A stretch of DNA of 64,000 nt. Origin: Plectrocnemia conspersa. Lineage: Eukaryota; Arthropoda; Insecta; Trichoptera; Polycentropodidae. The notes under the pieces were generated by a model that worked only from the letters and a program-made list of their open reading frames with translations, was not told where the DNA came from and made no database searches. The translations under genes were made by a program, and so were the position numbers. How positions within the stretch are numbered: the stretch's first letter is position 1; each line of letters begins with the position of its first letter. This document shows positions 1 to 11,025 of the stretch, one piece after another. Where the stretch lies: contig VTFK01000033.1 of assembly GCA_009617715.1 (NCBI GenBank), forward strand, positions 372,001-436,000. Reading direction: 5' to 3'.

Positions 1-195
1 AATTATAATAATAATAAAAATAAAAATTGAATTTGCTCCGATTGATTTTCGAGTTGTTTCGACCAATGAAAAATAAGCATTCAAATATAAAACAAGATGG
101 CCGACAGTACCGTGACAACAGTTTTAAATAATAATTATTTAAAAATAAAATTTTGCTACAAGACACTAATTTTCATTAATTCGTCATTTGTTTGA
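1..195. other. AT-rich sequence before the tandem array
   Basis: No repeat unit or convincing gene is visible. A short open frame begins at an ATG in good context at 97 (reads M-A-D-S-T-V-T-T) but runs only to about 192 and meets no splice donor. Confidence 0.5.
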
Positions 196-1735
196 ATATA
201 AATAATCTGATTGCAAATTAACTAGGTGTGTTATAACCATGAAAAATAAATATATACATAATGTGTTAAGGATAAGAAGAATACATTGATTAAACTAGAT
301 AAATAATCATAAAACAATCTTCATAATGAAATCTTCAAATTTTGAATTCCCGGCGACGGGCTCCGAGGCCGAAAAGTGAGTTTTTTCTTTTATAAATAAT
401 CAGATAGCAAATTAAATAGGTGTGTTATAACTATGAAAATTAAATATATACATAATGTTGTGAGGATAAGAAGACAACATTGATTAAATTAGATAAACAA
501 TCATAAAACAGTTCGTAATGAAATCTGTAAATTTTGAATTCCCGGCGATGGGCTCCGAAGCCGAAAAGTAAGTTTTTTCTGTTATAAACAATCTGATTGC
601 AAATTAACTGGGTGTGTTATATCTATGAAAATTAAATATATACATAATGTGTTTAGGATTAGAAGAATACATTGATTATATTAGACAAACAATCTTCGTA
701 ATGAAGTCTTCAAATTTTGAACTCCCGGCGACGAGCTCCGAGGCCGAAAAGTGAGTTTTTCTTTTTGTAAATAATCGGATAGCAAATTAACTAGGTGTGT
801 TATAACTATGAATATTAAATATATACATAATGTATTGAGGATAAAAAGAATACATTGATTAAACTAGATAAACAATCATAAAACAATCTTCGTAATGAAA
901 TCTTCAAATTTTGAATTCCCGGCGACGGGCTCCGAGGCCAAAAAGTGAGTTTTTACTTTTATAAATAATCGGATTACAAATTAACTAGGTGTGTTATAAC
1001 TATGAAAATTAAGTATATACATAATGTGTTGAGTATAAGAAGAATACATTGATTAAAATAGATAAACAATCATAAAACAATCTTCAGAATGAAATCTTTA
1101 AATTTTGAATTCCCGGCGACGGACTCCGAGGCCGAAACGTGAGTTTTTCCTATTATAAATAATCGGATTGCAAATTAACTAGGTGTGTTATAACTATGAA
1201 AATTAAATATATACATAATGTGTTTAGGATAAGAAGAATACATTGATTATATTAGACAAACAATCTTCGTAATAAAATCTTCAAATTTTGAATTCCCGGC
1301 GACGAGCTCCGAGGCCGAAAAGTGAGTTTTTCTTTTTGTAAATAATCAGATAGCAAATTAACTAGGTGTGTTATAACTATGAATATTAAATATATACATA
1401 ATTCGTTGAGGATAAGAAGAATACATTGATTAAATTAGATAAAACAGTTCATAATGAAATCTGTAAATTTTGAATTCCCGGCGAAGGGCACCGTGGCCGA
1501 AAAGTGAGTTTTTCCTTTTATAAATAATCGAATTGGAAATTAACTAGGTGTGTTATAACTATGAAAATTAAATATATACATAATGTGCTTAGGATAAGAA
1601 GAATACAATGATTAAATTAGATAAACAATCATAAAACAATCTTCGTAATGAAATCTTCAAATTTTGAATTCCTGGCGACGGCCTCCGAGGCCGAAAAGTG
1701 AGTTTTTCCTTTTATAATACATAAAAATTATCATT
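196..1735 (+). repeat. Eight-copy tandem array, unit about 183-194 bp, with a splice-donor-like block in every unit
   Basis: The same unit is read eight times. The marker ATG of each unit falls at 326, 518, 701, 895, 1089, 1272 (mutated to ATA), 1454 and 1648, giving steps of 192, 183, 194, 194, 183, 182 and 194 bp. The short units lack about 11 bp around AATCATAAAAC. Most of the unit is AT-rich, but about 40 bp after the marker are GC-rich (GAATTCCCGGCGACGGGCTC and relatives) and end in AAAAGTGAGT, or AAAAGTAAGT in copy 2. Both are consensus 5' splice sites. Copies 3 and 6 share private variants (GATTATATTAGAC, GACGAGCTC), and so do copies 4 and 7 (GAATATTAAAT) and copies 2 and 7 (CAGTTC...TGTAAA). 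This suggests a higher-order unit of about three monomers. There is no canonical acceptor before the block except CTTCAG in copy 5. Confidence 0.95.
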
Positions 1736-2158
1736 GTTTCTGATTTAATGCACATATACGTTAAATTTTAAGAATTGCAAATAAACCAGGTACATTTTAA
1801 ACGTTCAAGTGTAATATATCCTTATTATGTATGAGGATTGAAAGTTAATGTCGATCAAATCGGCGCTATCGCAGTGGAAACGCCAACGTAATCAGCCAAC
1901 GGACAGCTTATAAATGTGTAGTTTCTTGGATGTTATCTAATAGACGACATTTTACAATGATTATATATATGTGATCGCTTACCTGGAATAATTGATAACC
2001 AAAATATCTAAGAGTGGCTTATTTTCAATTCCGATGTGGCAAAATATGTATGTATACGTCATGGTTTTTAATCAATTTTTGTTCTGTGCCATCATTCCTC
2101 TTTAGGAATAGCTAAATTCAAGATATTTAGTTACGTCAAATTTATGTAGTATGTTCTT

Positions 2159-2166
2159 TATAAAAA
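2159..2166 (+). promoter_or_regulatory. TATA-box-like element
   Basis: TATAAAAA lies about 25 bp upstream of ACAGTGA, which resembles an arthropod initiator, and 36 bp upstream of the ATG at 2195. In AT-rich DNA such a match is expected often, so it only has value with the adjacent reading frame. Confidence 0.3.
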
Positions 2167-2194
2167 TATAATACTTGCTGACAGTGACTTCAAC

Positions 2195-2401
2195 ATGAGA
2201 AGATTCACTCTTTGTTTATATATAACAATTCTATGTTGTAGCCATATAGGTCATCAAATTGTTCCATCATTGCTTCTGAAAAATAATTATAAAACAGTAA
2301 GAGTAAACATTGAACACATTATTACTACTAATGTAATCCATAAATTAAATCTAAACGACAATCAAAAAACAAAATTTACGGAAGTTACTGTAGAGGATTA
2401 A
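2195..2401 (+). CDS. Possible small secreted protein, 68 aa, unrecognised
   Basis: The frame starts at a true ATG in the context TTCAACATG and ends in TAA. Its N-terminus looks like a signal peptide: basic start M-R-R-F, hydrophobic core T-L-C-L-Y-I-T-I-L-C-C, then a polar stretch. The rest has no cysteine pattern or recognised domain. A TATA-like box and an initiator-like sequence sit just upstream, although the implied leader is only about 11 nt. A 17-bp piece of the frame (ATCATTGCTTCTGAAAA, 2267) recurs at 2492, suggesting local duplication. No clear polyadenylation signal follows closely. Chance is a serious alternative in such AT-rich DNA. Confidence 0.28.
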   Translation: MRRFTLCLYITILCCSHIGHQIVPSLLLKNNYKTVRVNIEHIITTNVIHKLNLNDNQKTKFTEVTVED

Positions 2402-5400
2402 ACACGTATATTGGCATCTTTTCATCTTCTACAAAATTGTCGCAATATGTCATATATTAATCGTTTGCCATACGTAAATGTTATTAGATCTATCATTGCT
2501 TCTGAAAATTAACTCTAAACGATACTATATAGTGGGTAAAATGTAACTTTTTGTTTACACCAATACGAGATTTTTCATTATTACTAGCATTGTAATATGT
2601 TTAATTAACTTTTGTATGTATACCTTTAATTGCCCAATCACCGCTGTTTTTAATATTAGATCCTGGAAAGTCAATGGTAATTTTGTTAGAATAACCGTGA
2701 TATATTATTCATATAACCAAACACTTACTGGCACACTTATAATATAAACTTTTATTAATATTGTTTATAATTCCAAGTGCTACACCCTGTGATTATGACA
2801 TATTTCACTGTTTATTTAATCGCACTAAACTGTATCCCGGCCCGCCGCGCGTTCGACAGATGACAAGTGTCATATGTGAGCAAATCTGACTGTGGGGAGT
2901 CCCGGGTATTGGCGCGCTTAAAAAAGATCAATGCAACTGATTTTATCGATTCAAATAGTAAAACACATATTAAAATATGTATAAAAATCATAAAATTCTA
3001 AAAAAAATTTTTTTTTTCAAATATGTTTAATTTAGACGAGATTTAAATATAATATAAATAATATGTTTATTAAAATACACATTATTATTTAAATAACTTT
3101 ATAAATATAAAGAAAATCGTAGGTTTAAAAAAGTCTGTTCAAAGCCCCCTTATATTTTTGGAATCTGCTGATTTATATGCCATGCGGTTTTATCTTATCT
3201 TAATATTAATGTATTTATTATATTACCAAAGGAAATAAAAGCCGATAAGAATAGTTTGAAAATCGTAAATATTTTTTTGCCATTCAAATTGTAGGGGTTC
3301 CTCTTCTTGAAACGTGCGCAGTAAGTACCGTAACCATGGCATACTAAGGATGAGCTTGACAATATAGTGTGAAGGAAGGGATCGCACAAAAGCTCTCGTT
3401 ACGTCCAGAAAAAAAGGTTTTTATATAAATAACGCGTAATTACTCTCCGATGCATCGAAAGAATATTAAATTATTTATTAATAATATATATTATTTATAT
3501 ATAATATATTAAGATACGTATCGACTAATAAAAGTCAAGCTCGATTTACGCTTTGATTTTATTACTCTATTTAATATATGGGGTTCTTTGATATTTATAT
3601 ATGTGTATGCATTAAATTTATTATATAGAAGTAATATATTAATATAATATATATCGTGTGGCTCATTTCTAAGCATAATTGACGCCATGGGGTGGATAAA
3701 TACAATAACCATTTAGAATGCCTATAGGACACAGCGAGGTTTCTTAATATAGGCACAAATGAAATTTATAATGGACAAATATTGTAATACATTAGTGTTT
3801 TATCTTTATGACAAATCTTAATAGATTTTTTATAATACAGATTGAAACCCTGCTCGTGCTAGAGCGATTATTGCAGAAAACTATTTATACAGTATACTGA
3901 CTTGTTATCTGTAAACTCGTTCATGTTTTAAAATAACGATTTATAGTTTGAACCTTAAAAAGTCAAACGTTTTATCAAGGGCATACCTACGAGTCTTTCC
4001 TAGAGTATTGTTCATGAATTATTTATTTTGACGCTTTGAGTTTAAAATTCGTAAAGTCGTGAAGATGGGAGATCTTAATTCGTTTCCAGTTGGGTGAATA
4101 TGCAAAATATATAAGCAGGTACACACAATATATAATAAATATATGTTACATGGCGGAAACTTTTCTCTTCTTGCAATATTAAAGTTTTAATCTTTCTACG
4201 TTCAATCAATCGATTTTTAACGCTTGAAACTTCTGGAAGATGCTTAAAATTTATATTGTTGTTCATACTAATACTGTAGGTATACAACGTGTATCGATGC
4301 TCTTAAATAAATGGACTTCGTTTATCCGCTCTTTGAACTCTCTATTAGATTTCGGTTGTTTGCGTTACATTTAAAAGGTGTACAGTTTCTAACATGCTTC
4401 TATCTATAGAATAGGACGTTTAAGACATTCAATACATTAAATCAAACTGTAAAAATATGTACCCCACATGCAATTGTATTAAATAAACTAATCAGTATAG
4501 TGGCACAATGCAAAAATTTTAGCAAACCGGTTCTATTTTTTTTATATTTTTTTATACACCTAAGTATGTTGTTTATTTCTTGAAATATTTTATTACTTAT
4601 TCAGAGGGGTGTCTATATTGTTTTTAAGCGGTTATCTATCCATAAGCTTTAAAGGTTTTTATATAAAAAATATAAACGCAAATCTTTCACTATATAGTTT
4701 AAGTAAGAAGCTCAATATGATTGTGTTCATAAATAAGGTAATCTATTAGTCAAATTTCACAGTCTGTCAGTTATAACCAATTATAAGTACTAATGTTAAA
4801 ATGGATGTAATATATAATATTAGCTTAAGGGTAAAATTAACACACCTGTGAAGATTAAGTGGTATTATGAATGTGCTTACATGATAGAAGTAAAACTTTG
4901 GATTTTACTAATGAGTATTAGTGAAACATTTGATTAATATTTAAATGTGGTTTAAGGTTAAAGTATTATATAATACCTGCTAAAAAAAAGTGTTATTGTC
5001 CATTAAATTGGTCTGAAACGCATAAAATAAGCCAATTGACACAAAAGCTGTTTTAGATTAAGGAAGAGTGTCGCTTATCTTATCTTAATAAATACAAGTG
5101 GTATAATATTTTATTGGCAATAAAGCATTTTAATAGCGTTACAAATTTGTTTAATTAATTAACAGCGGCAGAAAAAATGGGCGTGCCCTGAAGCTTCTTT
5201 TGAAGGGCCCACTTGTTTATATACTTTTATTAGCTTCAGATTATCGCTTTTATTTTCACATTAAAACCTAAAGACGACTTAATTATTTGGGACTGTGTCT
5301 CTTTGTTTTAACTTGAACGTTTAAAAACCGTCTTTATACATCAGTTATTAAATATAAGTTTGCTGCTCTTTTTAGTAAAATTAGCAATTACAAAAGGGCG

Positions 5401-6813
5401 CGATTTTTTAAATAAAATAATATTGATCAATAGAGTAAATTGTAAACCACTGTTTTAATAGAAATCCAATCTTTCTGATTCATAACAAGAACTTTGTGAC
5501 TGATACGTGAAAAAGTTTTCTCATGGTGGTGTTCCATTTTAACAAACATTTTTTTTTGTTAATCTTAGACGATTAAATTCTATCTTTATAACTCACATGC
5601 CGAATTAGACTTTTTTTAGGATTTAATAGCATAATATTCAGATTCCTGTAAATTTGACTAAAAGATTTTTTAAGCTTTCGCTCCATTAGGAGGTCCAAAC
5701 TATTTTTTTAGGGTGGTTCAATTAATGAATTCGTCGTTATTTAATCGAAATTAATACTATTGATACTAAGGCTAGGATAAATACTTAATTAAAATATTTT
5801 AGAATATAAAGAAAAATGTAGATTTTTTAAATACAAAAGAAAAGTTCTAAATAAAATATGGGGCATGATTAAAAAAAATTGATTGCACATTTAAAAAAGC
5901 AAACTAAAACATTTATAAGTGATTGATAAAGTTCGATCCACTTCGAATTAGACCGCGAACTTGTTGAATCTATAATTAATTCCATGCTTTTCCGTGTTTT
6001 AGAAGTATTAGCGACTTTAGGGGTGAAAAAATATATATTAAATTTCACGTGAATACTGTTATATTAATAGTAATTTACGATCCTAAAATTTTTTTCTTTA
6101 TTTAAAACTTTTAAAGCTATTTAAGTTATTGCTCAAATTTTACTGTTTTAAATATTTTTTTATGTGTAATACAAAAAAATCATTTAAAAGCACAAACATC
6201 AGTTAAAATTTGAATCATTAATTCATGCATATAAAAGTGATAAGCTCATGAACTGACTCAGTATAATTAACAAATTAATGGTATAAATACAATGCAATAA
6301 TATAATTTTATAGTTTCGATCCATCATGATAGATTAGATTTTTATTGTTTTTTTTAATTTCATAAATTAATGTTGTAATAATATATATAAAATAAAATCA
6401 AGCTAGTTTGTGCGTAGTGTCTTTTTTATTTTTAAGCTGTAATAATATTTTGTTAATAATAATTGATATACTTTGATTTTAGTCTAATGTGTTGTTAATA
6501 ACATAAATTAAAACATATAATTGTGTTTTATACTAACAAAGTTACTCGCAATTATTTTATTATTTTTATTTTTTGTGGCTGCTGAAGTTTATAGTCACGC
6601 CCGTATATAGATATAAAACAATGTTTATTTACGTCATTCTGAAACGTTTTCCCCACACGCATTAAAACCAAATCAACTACCTACGCAAATTCAGCAAAGA
6701 TTTTAGCTTGATTAAATGTTTGCGGGAAGGTCGCACATGGCACGATTCCCAACTGAATTATCTCTCTTCTGACGTTGATTGCATTTAGATAATCGTTCTC
6801 TATCTTGTTTCAG
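2402..6813. other. AT-rich desert with one GC-rich islet
   Basis: Apart from a GC-rich islet at about 2829-2925 nothing coding is seen; the open frames on either strand are short and compositionally random. The islet contains ATGACAAGTGTCAT (6-bp arms), GAGTCCCGGG and GGCGCGC, and may be an old transposon end or a regulatory patch. A pair of GATA-type sites (TTATCTTATCT) lies near 5078. Confidence 0.5.
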
Positions 6814-6918
6814 ATCTTCAAGGAGCACATTGATTGCGCATAATGACTTGATTAGAAGATGGCAGATTGCAAGTAGTGTAGAAGTCTTAGTGAAAAATTA
6901 GATAGAAAGTTCAACAAA

Positions 6919-7036
6919 ATGTCCTGCCTGTTGGAAGAGGAGCCTGGGGTCTCTCCCAGAGGACACCGAGAGGCGTTGTTGGGCAGAGGGAGGAGAGCCT
7001 GCTCTGAACAGGGACCATATCCTGGTACGCCGCATC
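6919..7036 (+). CDS. Candidate first coding exon of an unrecognised gene (exon about 6814-7036)
   Basis: A pyrimidine-rich acceptor (CTATCTTGTTTCAG) ends at 6813 and would start an exon with a 105-nt leader. The ATG at 6919 has a good insect context (CAACAAAATG). It opens a GC-rich frame of 39 codons plus one base that ends at 7036 against a consensus donor, C|GTGAGT. The encoded stretch begins M-S-C-L-L-E-E-E-P-G-V-S-P and is rich in Gly, Arg, Pro and Glu; it has no signal peptide and I do not recognise the family. The leaving phase is 1, and the next candidate exon at 11026 accepts phase 1 in its only open frame. Compositional contrast with flanking AT-rich DNA is strong. The two exons would be an N-terminal part only; the rest of the gene was not found. 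Confidence 0.5.
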
Positions 7037-7381
7037 GTGAGTTTTATTTCAATATACATATCCTCGCATTTCCCTCATGCAGAGGATCATGACACACAAA
7101 TATATTTTTTTTCGAACCTTTATATTGTATAATAGTAACTTTTTTTTAAATAATTTAGAAGTGTCTCTATGACCTATCATCGCCAGTTTTAACATACATA
7201 GATCCCTTCACAATAGCAATAGATACTACAGTATTTATTTTATTTATTTAAATTACATAAAAAATTACAGTAATCCGAATGCATTCATATGCATAAAAAA
7301 TTGACAAAATATTGTATTTTTACAATAAACATAGAAATAATAAATAGCGAGAATGATAAAAAAATAAAATATAATAATACG

Positions 7382-7452
7382 AACCAGACCAGCTCCTGCA
7401 GCTGACATTAAATATATAAATGTGTAATGTCAGCGTATTGAGGAGCCGGATG
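7382..7452. other. Hairpin-forming segment inside the intron
   Basis: GCTGACATTA (7401-7410) and TAATGTCAGC (7425-7434) are perfect inverted arms separated by 14 nt. Outside them GCTCC (7392-7396) pairs with GGAGC (7441-7445), giving a stem of about 15 pairs with an asymmetric internal loop. This is in the size range of an insect pre-miRNA, but it could equally be a transposon end. The next sequence, CATAGGTGAGTCGG, holds a donor-like GTGAGT. Confidence 0.4.
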
Positions 7453-7652
7453 ACGACAGTCATAGGTGAGTCGGCTAGTGCGGACGCCCTAGCTGGGTAC
7501 GCAACAACTGGGTGACGGTTAACTGATCAATGGTTAATGAAACGATGGTCATGGGCGATATAATAAAAAACTATCACGCTTTAGCTTATTTGTAAATATT
7601 AGTAAGATATACATTAAATTAAAATCAATTTTATTTTATATTTAATTCAAGT

Positions 7653-8270
7653 TTAATCACTTCTTTGCTTGTCTATGTGTGTTTTAGAGTTATGTATTAG
7701 CACTGTATATTCAGCATACTGTTGAGTCATTCCTGCAAGTTTACATAGGGTTAAATCATTTACGTATAGATTAAATAATAAAGGTCCCAAAATAGAACCC
7801 TGTGAAATTCCACACTTCACCACCTCACATTCGCTTTGTACCATTTATTACAACTACTTGTTTATTATTTAAAATAGGTTTTTAATAAATTAAGCGTTGG
7901 TACTACTATTTTAATATGTTTTAATTTATCTAATAATATGTTATGGTATAATGAGTCAAAAGTTGTACTTCAATAATTAAATCAAAAGCTGCATATTTTA
8001 TATTGGATTTATTATTGTACATAGGATTATAAATTTATTGGCTAAAATTAGTTCAATTTTCTTTGTTAGAATTGGTAAAACTGATATTAGTGATCCTCTT
8101 AGCATCAGCTTAGTATAAAGTAGTTATTTTGGCAATTTTTAGGCAATAGGGGAATATTTACTTTTCAGACATTTATTAAATAATTTTACTAAAATAAGAG
8201 CAATAAGACTGTTCATTAATTTGATTTCTTTAACTGTTGTACCATCCGTACTAGACGCTTAGTTAGTTTT
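7653..8270 (-). pseudogene. Decayed non-LTR retrotransposon reverse transcriptase, palm part (jockey/CR1-like)
   Basis: Read on the minus strand this holds, in order, the features of non-LTR reverse transcriptases. Near 8190-8130 is a segment like LVKLFNKCLKSKYSPIA. Near 8100-8040 is ISVLPILTKKIELILANKF, and near 7970-7930 TTFDSLYHNILLDKLKH, the A/FD region. At about 7830-7760 is KCGISQGSILGPLLFNLYVN, motif B. Then comes A-E-Y-T-V-L-I, where active elements have the catalytic A-D-D-T-V-L-I, so both catalytic aspartates are changed. Several stop codons and frame changes separate the blocks (for example the double TAA near 7867). It lies antisense within the intron of the 6.8-11.2 kb candidate gene. 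The 3' end of the element is not clear. Confidence 0.9.
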
Positions 8271-8574
8271 TAATTTGTGTTAATTATTTATTAATTTATT
8301 TATGTGAAAATAAATAGATCTGTTTACTTTGTGTTAATTTGTATTTGCTCTGATGAAAATACGTTGATTTTAGATAAATCCAACAATAAGGTTATCCCAA
8401 AATGAATGTTGTTTCTTAGTTGAAACGAACAAACTACTTTTTAAATGTATATGTATATTTTAATAATGCAAAATATATTTTCACTAAATATACTATATTT
8501 TTTTCCTACCTTTCGATTATTTTTTTAGTTCCATTAGCATAAAATCTTAGAGGCTTTTATTTTTAATATTCCAA

Positions 8575-9290
8575 TAGTCTCTTTTTCACATTGCCTGCAT
8601 TTTTTTCCGTCTAGAAAGTGTTGCAGCGATCGAAATAAATAGTAGCCAGAAAGAGCAATATCTGTAAAATAAAACGAATAAGATAAAATATTTTAGCTAA
8701 GTTCCTTGATTTAATCAAAAGGCAATTTGCCACAGGAAACGTGCAGACCTTTTTTTTGCTGTTATTGTTTAGCCAGGTTTAGGATTTGCAGTTCCATATA
8801 GTAAGCCCGAGCTTCGAAGTAGGTTTTACTAACTGAAATTTTAATAATTACCATCTTGTCGTAAAATGCTTAAGACTCATCTCTGGTTATAAAATGATCA
8901 AGATTCAATATCCAGAATCTCTTCATATGTATATAAGCAGCACCTTGTTTTTTATCTTAATTAGCGTGAAACCCATACACCTTGTTTCCAAGCCATCCAA
9001 ATCTACTAAATGTGTCTGGTGTGTAAATATAATATAATGGTTTAGTTTCTCAGCCAGCTGATGAATAGTTTGAGTAGTATTAGCTTCCATTGTAATTTCC
9101 AGTTTATTTTTTTTTAATTATCTTTGACATTTACAGATGTTTAATGAATCACTTAACATTCCACAAATGTTTTTAGTAGCCGAAGTTACCAATTTTTTTA
9201 AGAGTTTCATATAACATGCAATTTTGTATAAATTTTTCACTTGGTGAAAATTCTGCTGTAGTAAATTATTTTTAATAACGAAATCTAAAG
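8575..9290 (-). pseudogene. Decayed mariner transposase, copy 1
   Basis: On the minus strand the fragments follow mariner transposase order. Near the high-coordinate end are C-M-L-Y-E-T-L-K-K and A-T-K-N-I-C-G-M-L-S of the N-terminal helix-turn-helix region. Then M-E-A-N-T-T-Q-T-I-H-Q-L-A-E-K-L-N and the remnant of W-L-E-T-R-C-M-G-F-T-L-I follow. Near 8660-8600 is the C-terminal block D-I-A-L-S-G-Y-Y-L-F-R-S-L-Q-H-F-L-D-G-K, matching the usual D-L-A-P-S-D-Y-H-L-F motif. There are many stops and frameshifts, and the middle with the DD34D catalytic core is badly eroded. A second copy in the same orientation lies at 47.5-48.4 kb. Terminal inverted repeats were not identified. Confidence 0.85.
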
Positions 9291-11025
9291 TTGTGCACCA
9301 ACACAGATTTAACGAAATAATGTTTATAATATTTAATAGTAAAAAAAGTAATTATTAAAATTTTGCTAGTAATTTAGAGGAATTCGCAAAAAAGTGACAT
9401 AAAATACAATCTTAAAAACCAATTTGTTTAATTTAGTTCAAACGTTTTTTAATCCTCGGATTAACTCTCTTTCTGGTATCACACAAATGTCTAAATAATC
9501 TTAATTGCATACAAACATTTTTCACAGACAAATATGAGACTCAACTATTAAAATATATATTTATTGAACAAGTGTGCAGTTTGTTGAAAAAAAAATATAA
9601 TAAAATTAAAAGATGTATTAAATATATATAAATACAACAATAAATACTGCATAAATACAGTAACGAAATATGTTTGTCCATAAATACATTACTTATTAAT
9701 TTTATTTCTGACAAGAAAATTAATTTTGCTTTGAATTACCAATTCAGTATAAAGGATTACAATTTAATCTTATTAGAGCACAATAAAAAATGTTTTAATT
9801 AACCAAATTCCACATAAAATACGATCGATACTGATATAAAGCCACATCAATTTAATAATCATTTATTTAATACATATATACATACATACACAAAAGTCAG
9901 TAATCTTTTAAACATATATAAACAATGTATATATATAGAAAAACTATAGTTTTTTAAAAAATAAGTATTATTTTTACTTCATTTAATGATTTAATGATTC
10001 TTAATATTTATATTTATTTAAAAGGTTTACGTTATCTGTTTCTAAATAGAGACATTTGATATTTTGTAAATTTTTTCGTATTATTGATTCATGTGCTAAT
10101 TAGTTAATGTTTTGTTCGTAAATGAATGCAATAAACGATGGAGTAATTTTAAATATTATCTTGTAGATCTAAGCATCATATCTGAAATCAACTTAAACTT
10201 TGCCAGCGTATAATTTAATCAAGCTGTAACAAATTTCTATGGCTCAATTCATGCAACCATATGATAATTTAATTATAATCTAAAATTATGGGGAAAACAT
10301 GTTTTTGAGTGTGTGTTGGTAAACATATTATGAATCTGTTCTGGCGCTTAATTAAAATATTGTGTGAGTAAATCTATGAATATCACAGTTATTTTTAATG
10401 GCTTTTAATACTCACACAAGCTAACTCCATCAATCCATACCATCAGGTTTATATCTCCCTATCAGATACACGTGCAGCTATAACACAATATACCGTACAC
10501 AAATAGATTCAATTTGTCCCTTTAGTGGTTAATTGGTAAACATTGTATACTCTACCGTTTCAGTTGCATGCCACGAAATATTTGACCTAATTCACTAATT
10601 AATTATATTTTAGTGAATTATTCGCAGTACAAGTGTGCGTAGTTATATGAAAAAATAAGCATTGGCAAAAGATTAAGCCAGATTAAGATAAAATCTTAGC
10701 GCAATGTTAACTAATTATCTGATAAGCTGATAAGAAAATAAATAAAAGGTTTAAAAGCATGGATAGGATATTTTATCACATGTCATTTATTTGGTAATGT
10801 TCCAAATGCGAATGTATACCTTTAAGCTTTCACACGCAACAATTTTTTTGCCGATAAAATAAATTGCTAATTATCTTTATCGTTATGTATATTTATTAAA
10901 GGAATTTATTTCACTTTGAAATAGTAATACAGTATTGATGATTACCTTTTAATCTCATGATTGAAAAATATCTGATTAAACATATTGCACATAAAAGAAG
11001 TTTTCATTGTTTGTTTTTATTGTAG
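9291..11025. other. Intron sequence, no gene seen
   Basis: AT-rich with no coding block. It contains a GATA-site cluster near 10715 and is bounded on the right by the acceptor of the 11026 exon. Confidence 0.5.
10715..10735. promoter_or_regulatory. Cluster of three GATA-factor sites
   Basis: TTATCTGATAAGCTGATAAG holds three WGATAR-type sites within 20 bp, the first two as a palindrome. Such spacing suits a GATA-factor enhancer inside an intron, but it is an inference from motif density only. Confidence 0.3.

Noticed and set aside
97..192. Short frame from an ATG in good context just before the tandem array (M-A-D-S-T-V-T-T...)
   Set aside because: Only 31 codons, quickly becomes AT-random, no splice donor, no family.
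196..1735. CRISPR array suspected from regular repeats
   Set aside because: Whole units of about 190 bp are repeated with no unique spacers, and the sequence is eukaryotic; it is a tandem array.
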